Assembly (NCBI GenBank): GCA_000620205.1
Contig: JHVP01000002.1
Span: forward strand, 496,001-560,000
Reading direction: 5' to 3'
Length of the DNA: 64,000 nt
Origin: Geodermatophilaceae bacterium URHA0031
GTDB lineage: Bacteria; Actinomycetota; Actinomycetes; Mycobacteriales; Geodermatophilaceae
The position numbers and the translations under genes were made by a program. This document shows positions 35,664 through 44,249 of this stretch, in pieces (the first letter of the stretch is position 1; the number at the start of each line of letters is the position of its first letter). Below the pieces are notes generated by a model. It worked only from the letters and a program-made list of their open reading frames with translations, was not told the origin of the DNA and did not search any database.

Positions 35664-36940
35664 GACCGTCCTCTCTCCAGGTGGTTCTCCTGCGGGGCCC
35701 CGGCGGGGCCCTCGTCCGTGGCCGGCCGGCCGTGCAGCGGGGGCACCGGCGGCCGTTCCGGGCCGGCGTCGTCCGCCGGCTGGTCCGCGTCGGCGCCCAG
35801 CGGGATGCGCAGGGTGAAGGTGGAGCCGAGGCCCTCCTCGCTCCACACCGTCACCGCGCCGCCGTGGTTGCTCGCGACGTGCTTGACGATCGCCAGCCCC
35901 AGGCCGGTGCCGCCGGTGGCGCTCGCCCGGGACTGGTCGACCCGGTAGAAGCGCTCGAAGACCCGCGACCGGGCCGAGCGGGGGATGCCGATCCCGGAGT
36001 CGGTCACCGCGATCTCGGCGAACCCGGAGCGCGCGCGGGCGCCGACGGCGATCGTCGTCCCCGGCGGACTGTAGGCGACGGCGTTGGCCAGCAGGTTGGT
36101 CAGCGCGGTGGCCAGCTGGGCCTCCACCCCGCGCACCACCAACCCGGACTGGGCGGCGACGGCCAGCTGGATGTCCTTGGCCGCGGCCGCCGCCCGGGTC
36201 CGGTCGACGGCCTCGGCCACCACGGTGCCGACGGCAACCGGCACCAGCGCGGGCAGCGGCTCGGCGCCCTGCAGCCGGGAGAGGTCGATCAGCTCGCGCA
36301 CCAGCCGGGCCAGCCGGTCGGCCTCGTGCTGCATGCGGGCGGCGAAGCGCTGCACCGTCTCCGGGTCGTCGGCCGCGCCCTGGACGGCCTCGGCCAGCAG
36401 CGCCAGGGCGCCGACCGGGGTCTTCAGCTCGTGCCCGACGTTGGCGACGAAGTCGCGGCGCACCGCCTCGACCCGGCGCGCCTCGGTGACGTCGGTGAGC
36501 ACCAGCGCGACCGGGCCGGGCGTCACGACCGGGCCGCTGCCCAGCCGGATGCCGTGCACGCCGACCGTCCGCGGACCGGTGCCCACCACGTTGCCGGGCA
36601 GCGACACCTCGGCCCGCTGGCTGCCGGTGACCTGCACGCTGCGGGCCACCTCGACCAGCCCGGGGACCACCAGCCGGTCACCGCGCAGGATGCCCAGCGC
36701 CCGGGCCGAGGGGTTGGCGAGGATCACGGCGTCGTCGGGACCGAGCAGGACGACGGCGGTGTCCATCAGGTCGACGAGCCGGCGGCTGAGCGCGGCGTCG
36801 GTGTCGGCGCGGCTGACCAGCAGGTCCGCACTCCTCGCGGAACCCCCCTCGTCGACGGGCCGCATCCGGGTGCGGACCACCGTCAGGGCCAGCATCAAGC
36901 CGATCACGAGGCCCGCCAGCAGGGCGAGCAGTGGTTCCAC
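35660..36940 (-). CDS. senX3: Sensor histidine kinase SenX3
   Basis: 426-aa membrane sensor kinase: an N-terminal helix (about 4-22), a PAS-like domain (about 50-150), the H-box FVANVGHELKTPVGAL with phospho-His at about 166, N-box LTNLLANAVAYSP (about 278), G1 DSGIGIP and G2 GGTGLGLAIVKH. The 50-residue tail is Pro/Asp-rich. A TAGCAT -10-like box on minus (36953-36948) ends seven bases before the GTG start, suggesting a leaderless message. Works with PhoU and the Pst system to sense phosphate. Confidence 0.93.
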   Translation of the reverse strand: MEPLLALLAGLVIGLMLALTVVRTRMRPVDEGGSARSADLLVSRADTDAALSRRLVDLMDTAVVLLGPDDAVILANPSARALGILRGDRLVVPGLVEVARSVQVTGSQRAEVSLPGNVVGTGPRTVGVHGIRLGSGPVVTPGPVALVLTDVTEARRVEAVRRDFVANVGHELKTPVGALALLAEAVQGAADDPETVQRFAARMQHEADRLARLVRELIDLSRLQGAEPLPALVPVAVGTVVAEAVDRTRAAAAAKDIQLAVAAQSGLVVRGVEAQLATALTNLLANAVAYSPPGTTIAVGARARSGFAEIAVTDSGIGIPRSARSRVFERFYRVDQSRASATGGTGLGLAIVKHVASNHGGAVTVWSEEGLGSTFTLRIPLGADADQPADDAGPERPPVPPLHGRPATDEGPAGAPQENHLERGRS

Positions 36941-37011
36941 ACCGACGATGCTAGAGCGGGCTGGGCTGCTGACCAGCCACTCCGGCGCTCCTCACCCGGT
37001 CGGGTCGAACT

Positions 37012-37044
37012 GTTCACTGCTGCGTGCCCCGTCGTTCACCTGGC
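37012..37044 (+). promoter_or_regulatory. PHO-box-like direct repeats upstream of phoU
   Basis: GTTCACT (37012-37018) and GTTCACC (37034-37040) are 22 bases apart, i.e. two turns of the 11-base unit used by PhoP/RegX3-type boxes; the middle unit is degenerate. A TAGGCT -10-like box follows at 37072-37077 without a good -35, as expected for an activated promoter. It sits between divergent senX3 and phoU. Confidence 0.6.
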
Positions 37045-37172
37045 AGCCCCCGCGACCGGCTGGCCGGTCTCTAGGCTCGGAGCTGACACGTGCCGGGACG
37101 TCGAGCAGAGACGTCCGCGTGCAGCAGGGCGTCGACCGGCGGCCCGACCGGCGGCGCGACAGAGGAGGAACC

Positions 37173-37817
37173 GTGTTGCGCGAGAGCTACCGCGAAGAGC
37201 TGGACGACATCAACGCCTGCCTGGTGGAGATGTCCAACTCGGTGGGCTCGGCCATGAGCACGGCCACCACCGCATTGTTGGACGCCGACGTCGCACTGGC
37301 CGACCTGGTCATCGCCGGGGACGAGCGCATCGACGCGGTGCGGGAGAGCATCGAGGAGCGCTGCTTCACCCTGCTGGCCCGGCAGCAGCCGGTCGCCACC
37401 GACCTGCGCGTCATCACCACGGCCATGCGGATCGTCAGCGACCTGGAGCGGATGGGCGACCTGGCCGAGCACATCGCCAAGGTCGCGCGGATGCGCTTCC
37501 CGGAGCACGCGGTGCCGCAGGAGGTCCGGCCGATCTTCCTGGAGGCCGGGCACATCGCCGAGAGCCTGGTGACCAAGGCCGGCACGATCATCGCCAAGCG
37601 GGACATCGAGGCGGCGGTGGAGCTCGAGGCCGAGGACGACCTGATGGACCAGCTGCACAAGCAGCTTTTCCGCGAGCTGCTGCTGCCGACGTGGGGGCAC
37701 GGCATCGAGGCCGCCATCGACGTCACCCTGCTCGGCCGCTACTACGAGCGCTTCGCCGACCACGCGGTCAGCGTCGCCCGCCGGGTGGTCTACCTGGTGA
37801 CCGGCGAGAAGGCATGA
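37173..37817 (+). CDS. phoU: Phosphate transport system regulator PhoU
   Basis: 214-aa all-helical protein made of two PhoU repeats (about 10-95 and 112-205). Metal-binding acidic motifs appear as ERMGDLAEHIAK (about 90) and RYYERFADHAVSVARR (about 190). It restrains SenX3/RegX3 signalling when phosphate is plentiful. GTG 37173 follows AGGAGG (37163-37168). Divergent from senX3-regX3, with a PHO-box-like element between. Confidence 0.94.
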   Translation: MLRESYREELDDINACLVEMSNSVGSAMSTATTALLDADVALADLVIAGDERIDAVRESIEERCFTLLARQQPVATDLRVITTAMRIVSDLERMGDLAEHIAKVARMRFPEHAVPQEVRPIFLEAGHIAESLVTKAGTIIAKRDIEAAVELEAEDDLMDQLHKQLFRELLLPTWGHGIEAAIDVTLLGRYYERFADHAVSVARRVVYLVTGEKA

Positions 37818-37844
37818 CCGGGCACATCGCGATCCTCGCTTAGG

Positions 37845-37903
37845 ATTGCGATCCTCGCGGATCGCACCGCGGCCAGCGTCCGTGCCCGACGGGCGCTGAG
37901 CCG
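37845..37903 (+). repeat. Hairpin repeat family H, copy B (after phoU)
   Basis: Same three blocks as copy A in the same order relative to the preceding gene: ATTGCGATCCTC (37845-37856), GGATCGCACCGCGGCCAG (37859-37876), 15 variable bases, GGCGCTGAGCCG (37892-37903). Stem TGCGATCC/GGATCGCA with loop TCGC. A partial extra CGCGATCCTCGC lies at 37828-37839. The rest of this gap up to 38000 shows further C/G-rich inverted stretches but no gene. Confidence 0.8.
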
Positions 37904-38000
37904 CTGGGTGGTCCTCCGGCGGGGAGCCTCCGGCCCCCGCGCCGTCCGACCACAGCGGTCCTCCGGACCGCAGTTCCCTACCGCTACCTCTTGCCCTGGT

Positions 38001-38753
38001 TCATTTCTTCCCCTGGTTCTTGACCGCCTCGATGGCGGCGGCCGCGGCGTCGGGGTCGAGGTACTCACCGCCGGGCCGGGTCGGGCGCAGGTCGGCGTCC
38101 AGGTCGTAGCGGAGCGGGACGCCGGTCGGGATGTTCAGCCCGACCACCTCGTCGTCGCCCATGCCGTCCAGGTGCTTCACCAGGGCGCGCAGGCTGTTGC
38201 CGTGCGCGGTCACGAGCACGTTCCGGCCGGCCCGCAGGTCCGGGACGATGGCGTCGTACCAGTACGGGAGCATCCGGACGACGACGTCGGCCAGGCACTC
38301 GGTGGCCGGGCGCGCCTCCGGCGGCAGGGAGGCGTAGCGCGGGTCGGTGTCCTGGCTGAACTCGCTGCCGGCCTCGATCGGCGGCGGGGGCGTGGCGTAG
38401 CTGCGCCGCCAGGTCATGAACTGCTCCTCGCCGTACTCGGCGAGCGTCTGCGCCTTGTCCTTGCCCTGCAGGGCGCCGTAGTGCCGCTCGTTGAGCCGCC
38501 ACGAGCGGCGCACCGGGATCCACTGCCGGTCCGCCGCGGCCAGCGCCAGCTCGGCGGTGCTGATCGCCCGCTTGAGCAGCGAGGTGTGCAGGACGTCGGG
38601 GAGCAGGTCCTGCTCGGTGAGCAGCTCACCCCCACGGGTCGCTTCGGCGCGGCCCTTGTCCGACAGCGGCACGTCGACCCAGCCGGTGAAGAGGTTGGCC
38701 TTGTTCCACTCGCTCTCGCCGTGGCGGAGCAGGATGAGGGTGCCTGAGGTCAC
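38001..38753 (-). CDS. gpmA: 2,3-bisphosphoglycerate-dependent phosphoglycerate mutase
   Basis: Glycolytic interconversion of 3- and 2-phosphoglycerate. The 250-aa protein has the phospho-histidine motif [10 protein letters not shown] (about 8-17), [24 protein letters not shown] (about 86) and the second histidine in [14 protein letters not shown] (about 183). GTG 38753 is six bases after a CAGGAT -10-like box (minus 38765-38760). Position matches gpm1 (Rv0489) next to senX3-regX3. Confidence 0.95.
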   Translation of the reverse strand: MTSGTLILLRHGESEWNKANLFTGWVDVPLSDKGRAEATRGGELLTEQDLLPDVLHTSLLKRAISTAELALAAADRQWIPVRRSWRLNERHYGALQGKDKAQTLAEYGEEQFMTWRRSYATPPPPIEAGSEFSQDTDPRYASLPPEARPATECLADVVVRMLPYWYDAIVPDLRAGRNVLVTAHGNSLRALVKHLDGMGDDEVVGLNIPTGVPLRYDLDADLRPTRPGGEYLDPDAAAAAIEAVKNQGKK

Positions 38754-38798
38754 GGCTCCATCCTGCCCGACCGGCGGTGGCACCCGCCGGTCGGTCGT

Positions 38799-40367
38799 TC
38801 AGCGGTGCTGCAGCCGTCCGGGCATCCAGACCAGCACCACCGTCGTCGCGACCAGCGCCGCGGCCACGGTGCCCAGCGCGGTGAGGTGCATGGCGCCGAC
38901 GAAGGCGTCCTGGGCGGGGCCGACGACGTCCGCCGCGGAGCGGGCCACCTCGGCGTCCCCGCCCTGGGCCTGCTGGACCGCGCCGAGCGTCGCGACGATC
39001 GACTCGCGGGCGTCGTCCCGGGCGGGTGCGGGCAGACCGTCGACGGCGTCGCCGAGCCGGGTGGCGTACGCCGAGGCCATCACCGAGCCGAGGATGGCCA
39101 CCCCCAGGGCGCCGCCGACCTGACGGACGGAGTTGTTCACCGCCGCGCCGGCACCGGCCTTCTCCCGCGGGACCACCGCCATGATCGCCTCGGTCGCCGG
39201 GGCGAGCACCAGGCCCATCCCGCAGCCCTGCACCGCGAGGTCGACCAGCACGAGCCACAGCGGTGCGGACCGGTCGAGCAGCTGGATGCCGGCGAAGGCG
39301 ACGGCCACCAGCAGGAACCCCGACGCCACGACCAGCTTCGGGCCCCAGCGGGCCGCCAGCCGGGAGCTCTGCGGGGCCATGACCGCCATCCCCACGGCCA
39401 CCGGGATGAGCGCCGCACCGCTCTGCAGCGGCGAGTAGCCACGCACCCCCTGCAGGTAGAAGACCAGGTAGAAGGTGGCGCCCTGGAGCGCGAAGAAGTT
39501 CAGCGCCAGCGCCCCCGCCGAGGCGGAGAAGGCCGGGTTCCGGAACAGCGTGACGTCCAGCGCCGGGTGGGTGGTGCGGCGCTGCCACCAGACGAAGACC
39601 GCCAGCAGCGCCGCCCCGCCGAGCAGCGGGATCAGCACACCCGGCGACGTCCACCCCGCTCCCCCACCGCCGCGGATGATCCCGAACACCAGCCCGGCGA
39701 GGGCCGCGATCGACAGCAGCACCCCGGGCACGTCCAGCCGGCCCGGCGAGGGGTCCTTGGACTCCGGGACGACCAGCAGGATGCCGGCGGCGCCGAGCGC
39801 GGCGACCGGGACGCCGAGCAGGAACACCGCGCCCCACCAGAAGTGCTCGAGCACCAGGCCGCCGGCCAGCGGTCCGCCGGCGACGGCGATCCCCGCCGCG
39901 CCGGCCCAGATGCCGATGGCCCGGCCGCGCTCACCCGCCGGGAAGACGTTGGTGATGACCGCCAGCGTGGCCGGCTGGACCGCCGCGCCGCCGACCCCCA
40001 TCAGCGCCCGCCAGGCGATCAGCTCGAGGGCCGAGCCGCTGAACGCGGCCAGCACGGAGCCGATGGAGAAGATGGTCAGCCCGGCCAGCAGCACCTTGCG
40101 CCGGCCGATCCGGTCCCCGATGACGCCCCAGCTGAACAGCAGCCCGGCGAACACCAGGATGTAGGAGTCGATCGCCCACTGCAGCTCGCCCTGGGTGGCC
40201 GAGAGCTCCCGCTGCAGCGTGGGCAGCGCGACGTTGAGGATCGTGTTGCCCATGATCACCATCAGCAGGCAGACGATCATCGTGGCCAGCACCCACCACC
40301 GGCGCGCGTACCCCTCGGGGAGCTCCTCCGTGGCCGTCTCCGTCGCCGGGTGCCGGGTGGTGCTCAC
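38799..40367 (-). CDS. MFS drug-resistance transporter (DHA2, 14-TM type)
   Basis: 522-aa proton-driven exporter. Fourteen hydrophobic segments; motif A is WGVIGDRIGRRKVLLAG (about 75-91) and motif C lies in GIAVAGGPLAGGLV (about 155). N-terminal tail is acidic. Substrate not predictable; related to EmrB/QacA pumps. GTG 40367 overlaps the YbjN stop (GTGA), so the pump is coupled to the ybjN-mshA cluster, an arrangement not seen in mycobacteria as far as I recall. Confidence 0.9.
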   Translation of the reverse strand: MSTTRHPATETATEELPEGYARRWWVLATMIVCLLMVIMGNTILNVALPTLQRELSATQGELQWAIDSYILVFAGLLFSWGVIGDRIGRRKVLLAGLTIFSIGSVLAAFSGSALELIAWRALMGVGGAAVQPATLAVITNVFPAGERGRAIGIWAGAAGIAVAGGPLAGGLVLEHFWWGAVFLLGVPVAALGAAGILLVVPESKDPSPGRLDVPGVLLSIAALAGLVFGIIRGGGGAGWTSPGVLIPLLGGAALLAVFVWWQRRTTHPALDVTLFRNPAFSASAGALALNFFALQGATFYLVFYLQGVRGYSPLQSGAALIPVAVGMAVMAPQSSRLAARWGPKLVVASGFLLVAVAFAGIQLLDRSAPLWLVLVDLAVQGCGMGLVLAPATEAIMAVVPREKAGAGAAVNNSVRQVGGALGVAILGSVMASAYATRLGDAVDGLPAPARDDARESIVATLGAVQQAQGGDAEVARSAADVVGPAQDAFVGAMHLTALGTVAAALVATTVVLVWMPGRLQHR

Positions 40368-40879
40368 TCCCGGGGTCGCCGCGCGGGGTCGGCGAACGCG
40401 GCGAAGGCCTCGAGGTTGCGCAGCGACTCCCCGCGCTTGACCCGCCAGTCCCACTCCCGGCGGATCGAGCTGCCGAAGCCGATCTCCAGCATGGTGTTGA
40501 AGTGCTCGTCGGCGTAGGTCAGCACCGAGCCGAGCAGCCGGTCGATCTCCTCGGCCGTCACCGCCGCGTGCGGCAGCCGGCCGGTCAGGTACACGTCGCC
40601 GACGGTGTCGATGGAGTAGCTGACGCCGTACATCCGGGCGTTGTGCTGCAGCAGCCAGGCCCACAGCTGCTCACGGTTCTCGTCCGGCTGCCGGCACACG
40701 AACGCCTCGACCCGGAACCCGTGGTCGCCGATCGTGAGCCCGACCAGCGTCTTGAGCTTCTTGACCCCGGGCAGGGTGACCACGAAGTGACCCAGCCCGG
40801 GGTGCTCGTACTCGAGCTCAGCGGCGCGCAGCGTCTCCTCGACGACGGCGTCGAGGTCGGCGACGCGGTGCCCGCTCAT
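40364..40879 (-). CDS. YbjN domain-containing protein
   Basis: 171-aa protein of the YbjN family, a fold related to type III secretion chaperones, thought to act in stress regulation or protein binding. Core segments: [20 protein letters not shown] (about 32), [20 protein letters not shown] (about 72), [20 protein letters not shown] (about 96). Immediately follows mshA with an ATGA overlap, the same order as Rv0486-Rv0487. Confidence 0.87.
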   Translation of the reverse strand: MSGHRVADLDAVVEETLRAAELEYEHPGLGHFVVTLPGVKKLKTLVGLTIGDHGFRVEAFVCRQPDENREQLWAWLLQHNARMYGVSYSIDTVGDVYLTGRLPHAAVTAEEIDRLLGSVLTYADEHFNTMLEIGFGSSIRREWDWRVKRGESLRNLEAFAAFADPARRPRE

Positions 40880-42243
40880 CGGCCGAGCAGCCCCACCGCG
40901 CTGCGCCGGGTCTCCGCGGCGGGCCGGAGCAGCGGGCGGGCGGCGCGCAGCTCGGCCATGGCCGCGGTGTAACCGTCGACCAGCGCGTCGGTGGTCCGGT
41001 CCCAGCTGAACGCGGTGGCGTGCCGGCGGGCACCGGCGCCCAGCAGCTGGCGGCGGACGAGCACCCGGCCGATCGCGGCGGCGTAGTCCGCCGGGTCACG
41101 GCCGGGGACCAGCAGCCCGGAGACGCCGTCGTCCACCGCGGTGCACAGCCCGCCGACAGCGGCGGCGACGACCGGCGTGCCGCAGGCCTGGGCCTCCAGG
41201 GCCACCAGGCCGAAGGACTCGTTGTGGCTGGGCACGACGGTGACGTCGGCCGCCCGGTAGTGGTCGGCCAGCTGCTCGGGCCGCTGCGGCGGCAGGAACC
41301 GGACGACGTCGGTCACCCCCAGGGCGACGGCGAGCTCCTGCAGCCGCTGCGGCTCGGCGAGCCCGGACCCGCTGGGCGCACCCACGACGAGGACCTGCAG
41401 CCGCGCCCGCAGGGCAGGGTCGTCGGCGAGCATCCGGGCCGCGGCGTGCAGCAGCAGGTCCGGCGCCTTGAGCGGCTGGATCCGGCCGACGAACAGCAGG
41501 ACGACGGCGTCGGGGGGCACGCCGATCCGCTGCCGGGCCCGCTGCTGGTCACCTGGGCGGAAGACCTGCAGGTCGACACCCGGCGGGATGACGAGGGTGC
41601 GGCGCGGGTCGGCGCCGTAGAAGTCGACGAGCTGCCGGGCCTCCTCGGCGGTGTTGGCGACCAGCCGGTCGGCCTCGGCGACGACCTGCTCCTCGCCGAT
41701 CACCCGGGCCCGCGGCTCGGGCTCGTCGCCCTCGGCGAGCGCGGCGTTCTTCACCTTGGCCAGGGTGTGCGCGGAGTGCACCAGCGGCACGCCCCAGCGG
41801 TCCCGGGCCAGCCAGCCGACCTGCCCGGACAGCCAGTAGTGCGAGTGGACGACGTCGAAGTGGCCGGGCTCGTGCTGGGCCTCCTCGCGCAGCACCGCCG
41901 CGGTGAAGGCGCACATCTGGGCGGGCAGCTCCTGCTTGCCCAGGCCCTCGAACGGGCCGGCGGTGACGTGCCGCACGGTGACCCCGGGGGCCATCTCGAC
42001 CACCGGCGGCTGCTCGCTGGAGGTGGCCCGGGTGAAGACGTCCACGGCGATCCCGCGGGCCGCCAGCCGGCGGGACACCTCGACGACGTACACGTTCATG
42101 CCCCCGGCGTCACCGGCGCCGGGCTGCTCCAGCGGGCTGGTGTGCACCGAGAGGGTGGCGACCCGGCGCGGGAGGGCGATCGGGGCCGGCGACGGCCCGG
42201 CCCGCCACGGCGTCGGCTGACGGGGATGGCGACGCGAGGGCAC
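40876..42243 (-). CDS. mshA: D-inositol-3-phosphate glycosyltransferase (mycothiol step 1)
   Basis: GT4 glycosyltransferase joining UDP-GlcNAc to inositol-3-phosphate, first step in mycothiol synthesis. The 455-aa protein has the Gly-rich loop [18 protein letters not shown] (about 40-57), [10 protein letters not shown] (about 130), [12 protein letters not shown] (about 260) and the E-x7-E region in [19 protein letters not shown] (about 345). GTG 42243 is preferred because GGGAGGAG lies five or six bases upstream; the frame is open 29 codons further. Confidence 0.94.
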   Translation of the reverse strand: MPSRRHPRQPTPWRAGPSPAPIALPRRVATLSVHTSPLEQPGAGDAGGMNVYVVEVSRRLAARGIAVDVFTRATSSEQPPVVEMAPGVTVRHVTAGPFEGLGKQELPAQMCAFTAAVLREEAQHEPGHFDVVHSHYWLSGQVGWLARDRWGVPLVHSAHTLAKVKNAALAEGDEPEPRARVIGEEQVVAEADRLVANTAEEARQLVDFYGADPRRTLVIPPGVDLQVFRPGDQQRARQRIGVPPDAVVLLFVGRIQPLKAPDLLLHAAARMLADDPALRARLQVLVVGAPSGSGLAEPQRLQELAVALGVTDVVRFLPPQRPEQLADHYRAADVTVVPSHNESFGLVALEAQACGTPVVAAAVGGLCTAVDDGVSGLLVPGRDPADYAAAIGRVLVRRQLLGAGARRHATAFSWDRTTDALVDGYTAAMAELRAARPLLRPAAETRRSAVGLLGR

Positions 42244-42328
42244 GCTGCTCCTCCCGCTCGGGCTGTCGAGCGCCCGGTCGGGACACCCCTGTCGACTGCT
42301 CAGTGTCCTACAACGCCAGGATGGGCAC

Positions 42329-43114
42329 ATGTCCAGCCCTGTGCCCCCGTCGTCCTCCCGCGCAGCGTTCCCCGGTCAGGGCCGCGTCGCCGTCGTCACC
42401 GGCGCCTCCAGCGGGATCGGTGCCGCGACCGCCGAACGGCTGGCCCAGGAGGGGTTCCACGTCGTCCTGGCCGCCCGTCGGCTGGACCGGCTCACCGCGC
42501 TGGCCGAGCGGATCGGCGGCCGGGCGGTGCAGCTGGACGTGACCGACGCCACAGCCGTCGACGCGTTCGCCGCCGGTCTGGACCGGGTCGACGTGCTGGT
42601 CAACAACGCCGGTGGCGCGTTCGACGCCGCGCCGGTGGCCGAGGCGGACCTCGACTCCTGGCAGCGGGCCTTCGCGGTCAACGTGCTCGGCTCGGTGGCG
42701 ATGACCCGGGCGCTGCTGCCCGCCCTGATCGCCTCCGGCGCCGGGGACCTGGTGTTCGTCGGCTCGACGGCGGGGCTGACCAGCTACGAGGGCGGTGCGT
42801 CCTACACCGCGGCCAAGCACGGGGTGCACACGCTGGCCGAGACGCTGCGCCTGGAGCTGGTGTACGACCCGGTGCGGGTGGTGGAGATCGCCCCCGGGAT
42901 GGTGAAGACCGAGGAGTTCAGCCTCAACCGCACCCGGTCGCAGGAGCGGACCGACGCCGTCTACCGCGGGGTGCGGGAGCCGCTGGTCGCCGAGGACGTG
43001 GCCGACTGCATCGCCTGGGCCGTCACCCGGCCGCACCACGTGAACGTCGACCTGCTCGTCGTCCGCCCGCGTGCGCAGGCCGCCCAGCACAAGGTCGCCC
43101 GCGAGGACTCATAG
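42329..43114 (+). CDS. Short-chain dehydrogenase/reductase
   Basis: 261-aa classical SDR, NADP-type: [13 protein letters not shown] (about 25-37), arginine-rich LAARRLDR after beta-2, NNAGG (about 92), catalytic Ser in VGSTAGL and YxxxK in ASYTAAKHG (about 152-156). Position agrees with Rv0484c next to murB. Substrate unknown. The CAGGAT box five bases before ATG suggests a leaderless start. Its stop overlaps the murB stop by six bases. Confidence 0.9.
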   Translation: MSSPVPPSSSRAAFPGQGRVAVVTGASSGIGAATAERLAQEGFHVVLAARRLDRLTALAERIGGRAVQLDVTDATAVDAFAAGLDRVDVLVNNAGGAFDAAPVAEADLDSWQRAFAVNVLGSVAMTRALLPALIASGAGDLVFVGSTAGLTSYEGGASYTAAKHGVHTLAETLRLELVYDPVRVVEIAPGMVKTEEFSLNRTRSQERTDAVYRGVREPLVAEDVADCIAWAVTRPHHVNVDLLVVRPRAQAAQHKVAREDS

Positions 43115-44209
43115 GGAGCTGGAACGGTCCCTCTGCAGGGCCCCGGGCTGAGCTTGCGAAGGCTGGGGGGCAGAGGGGTCCTTCAGGGCGGTGGGCTCGG
43201 GCACCAGGGTGACCCCGAACCGGGTCCGGACGGCCGCGACCACCTGCTGGGCGAAGGCCATCAGCTCGTCGGCCGTGGCGCCGGGCTCGGTGGTCAAGGC
43301 CAGGCTGTGCCGCGACGACGTCCCCACGTGGCCGACCCGGGTGCCCCGCCCGAAGCCGGCGTGCTGCACCAGCCAGGCTGCGCTCAGCTTGACCTGGGCG
43401 GCCCCGTCCGCCCCGATGCCGGCCGGCCAGGACGGGCAGCCCTCGACGGCCGCCCCGACCGGGACGACGGGGTTGGTGAAGAACGAGCCGGCGGAGCGCG
43501 AGCCCGGGTCGGCCGGGTCCCAGACCATGCCCTTGCCGCGGCGCAGCGTGAGCACCGCGGCACGGACGTCGGCCAGCGGGGCGGTGTCCCCCAGCTCGAC
43601 GCCGAGGGTCCGGGCGAGCTCCGCGTAGCTGACCGGGCTCGACTGCGCCGAGGCGCGCAGCCGGAAGGTCACCGCGAGCACGACGTACTGGCCCGGTTGC
43701 TGCTTGAGCCGGCTGTCCCGGTAGGAGAACCCGAGCTCCGCCGGGCCGAAGACCCGCTCGGTGCCGGCCGCCCGGTCCCAGACGCGCACCGCGGTGATGA
43801 GCGCCGACACCTCCTGGCCGTAGGCGCCGACGTTCTGCACCGGCGTCGCCCCGGTCGACCCGGGGATGCCGGAGAGCGCCTCCATGCCGGCCAGCCCCTG
43901 CTCGACGGTGGACGCCACCAGGTCGTCCCACGGCTCGCCGGCCTCGACCTCGAGCTCGACCCCCTCGGGCGTGTCCCGGCGCGCGACACCCCGGGTGCGC
44001 ACGAGCACCACGTCCCCCGGCCAGCCGCTGTCGGGCGCGACGACGTTCGAGCCGCCGCCCAGCACCAGCAGCGGACGACCCGCGTCGTCGGCGTCGCGCA
44101 CGGCGCTGACCAGCTCCTGCCGCGTGGCGACCTCGAGCAGCCGGTCGATCGGGCCGCCCACGGCGAGGGTGGTCAGGTCCGCCAGCACGGCGTCTCGGCG
44201 TTCCTGCAC
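43109..44209 (-). CDS. murB: UDP-N-acetylenolpyruvoylglucosamine reductase
   Basis: FAD enzyme making UDP-MurNAc for peptidoglycan. The 366-aa protein has the FAD loop LVLGGGSNVVAPD (about 50), GMEALSGIPGSTGATPVQNVG in pieces as SGIPGSTGATPVQNV with YGQE (about 115-130), the catalytic serine in SAGSFFTNPVV (about 245) and the C-terminal Glu in TLVPEPTAL. The last 20 residues (from about 347) are encoded by a dispersed hairpin repeat and are not part of the usual enzyme. GTG 44209 gives a normal N terminus. Confidence 0.93.
   Translation of the reverse strand: MQERRDAVLADLTTLAVGGPIDRLLEVATRQELVSAVRDADDAGRPLLVLGGGSNVVAPDSGWPGDVVLVRTRGVARRDTPEGVELEVEAGEPWDDLVASTVEQGLAGMEALSGIPGSTGATPVQNVGAYGQEVSALITAVRVWDRAAGTERVFGPAELGFSYRDSRLKQQPGQYVVLAVTFRLRASAQSSPVSYAELARTLGVELGDTAPLADVRAAVLTLRRGKGMVWDPADPGSRSAGSFFTNPVVPVGAAVEGCPSWPAGIGADGAAQVKLSAAWLVQHAGFGRGTRVGHVGTSSRHSLALTTEPGATADELMAFAQQVVAAVRTRFGVTLVPEPTALKDPSAPQPSQAQPGALQRDRSSSL
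43125..43186 (-). repeat. Dispersed hairpin repeat, copy R4, forming the murB 3' end
   Basis: Arms CCCTCTGC (43129-43136) and GCAGAGGG (43170-43177) pair perfectly; core CCTTCGCAAGCTCAGC on minus matches R1-R3. Here CCCTGAAGGACC replaces the usual TGAGGAAGGACC, so the stop is out of frame and translation continues through the element. Confidence 0.75.
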
Positions 44210-44249
44210 AGGTCCACGGTAATCGGCGCCGCGACTACCCTCGCTCCCC

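Noticed and set aside
35681-37843. Long plus-strand open frame across senX3 into phoU
   Set aside because: Antisense to an intact histidine kinase, then out of frame with phoU; composition is that of a shadow frame.
40965-40995. Second BldN-type promoter around GTGTAACCGTCGAC
   Set aside because: Only the -35-like part is partly matched, no CGTTGA follows at the right distance, and it lies within mshA coding sequence.
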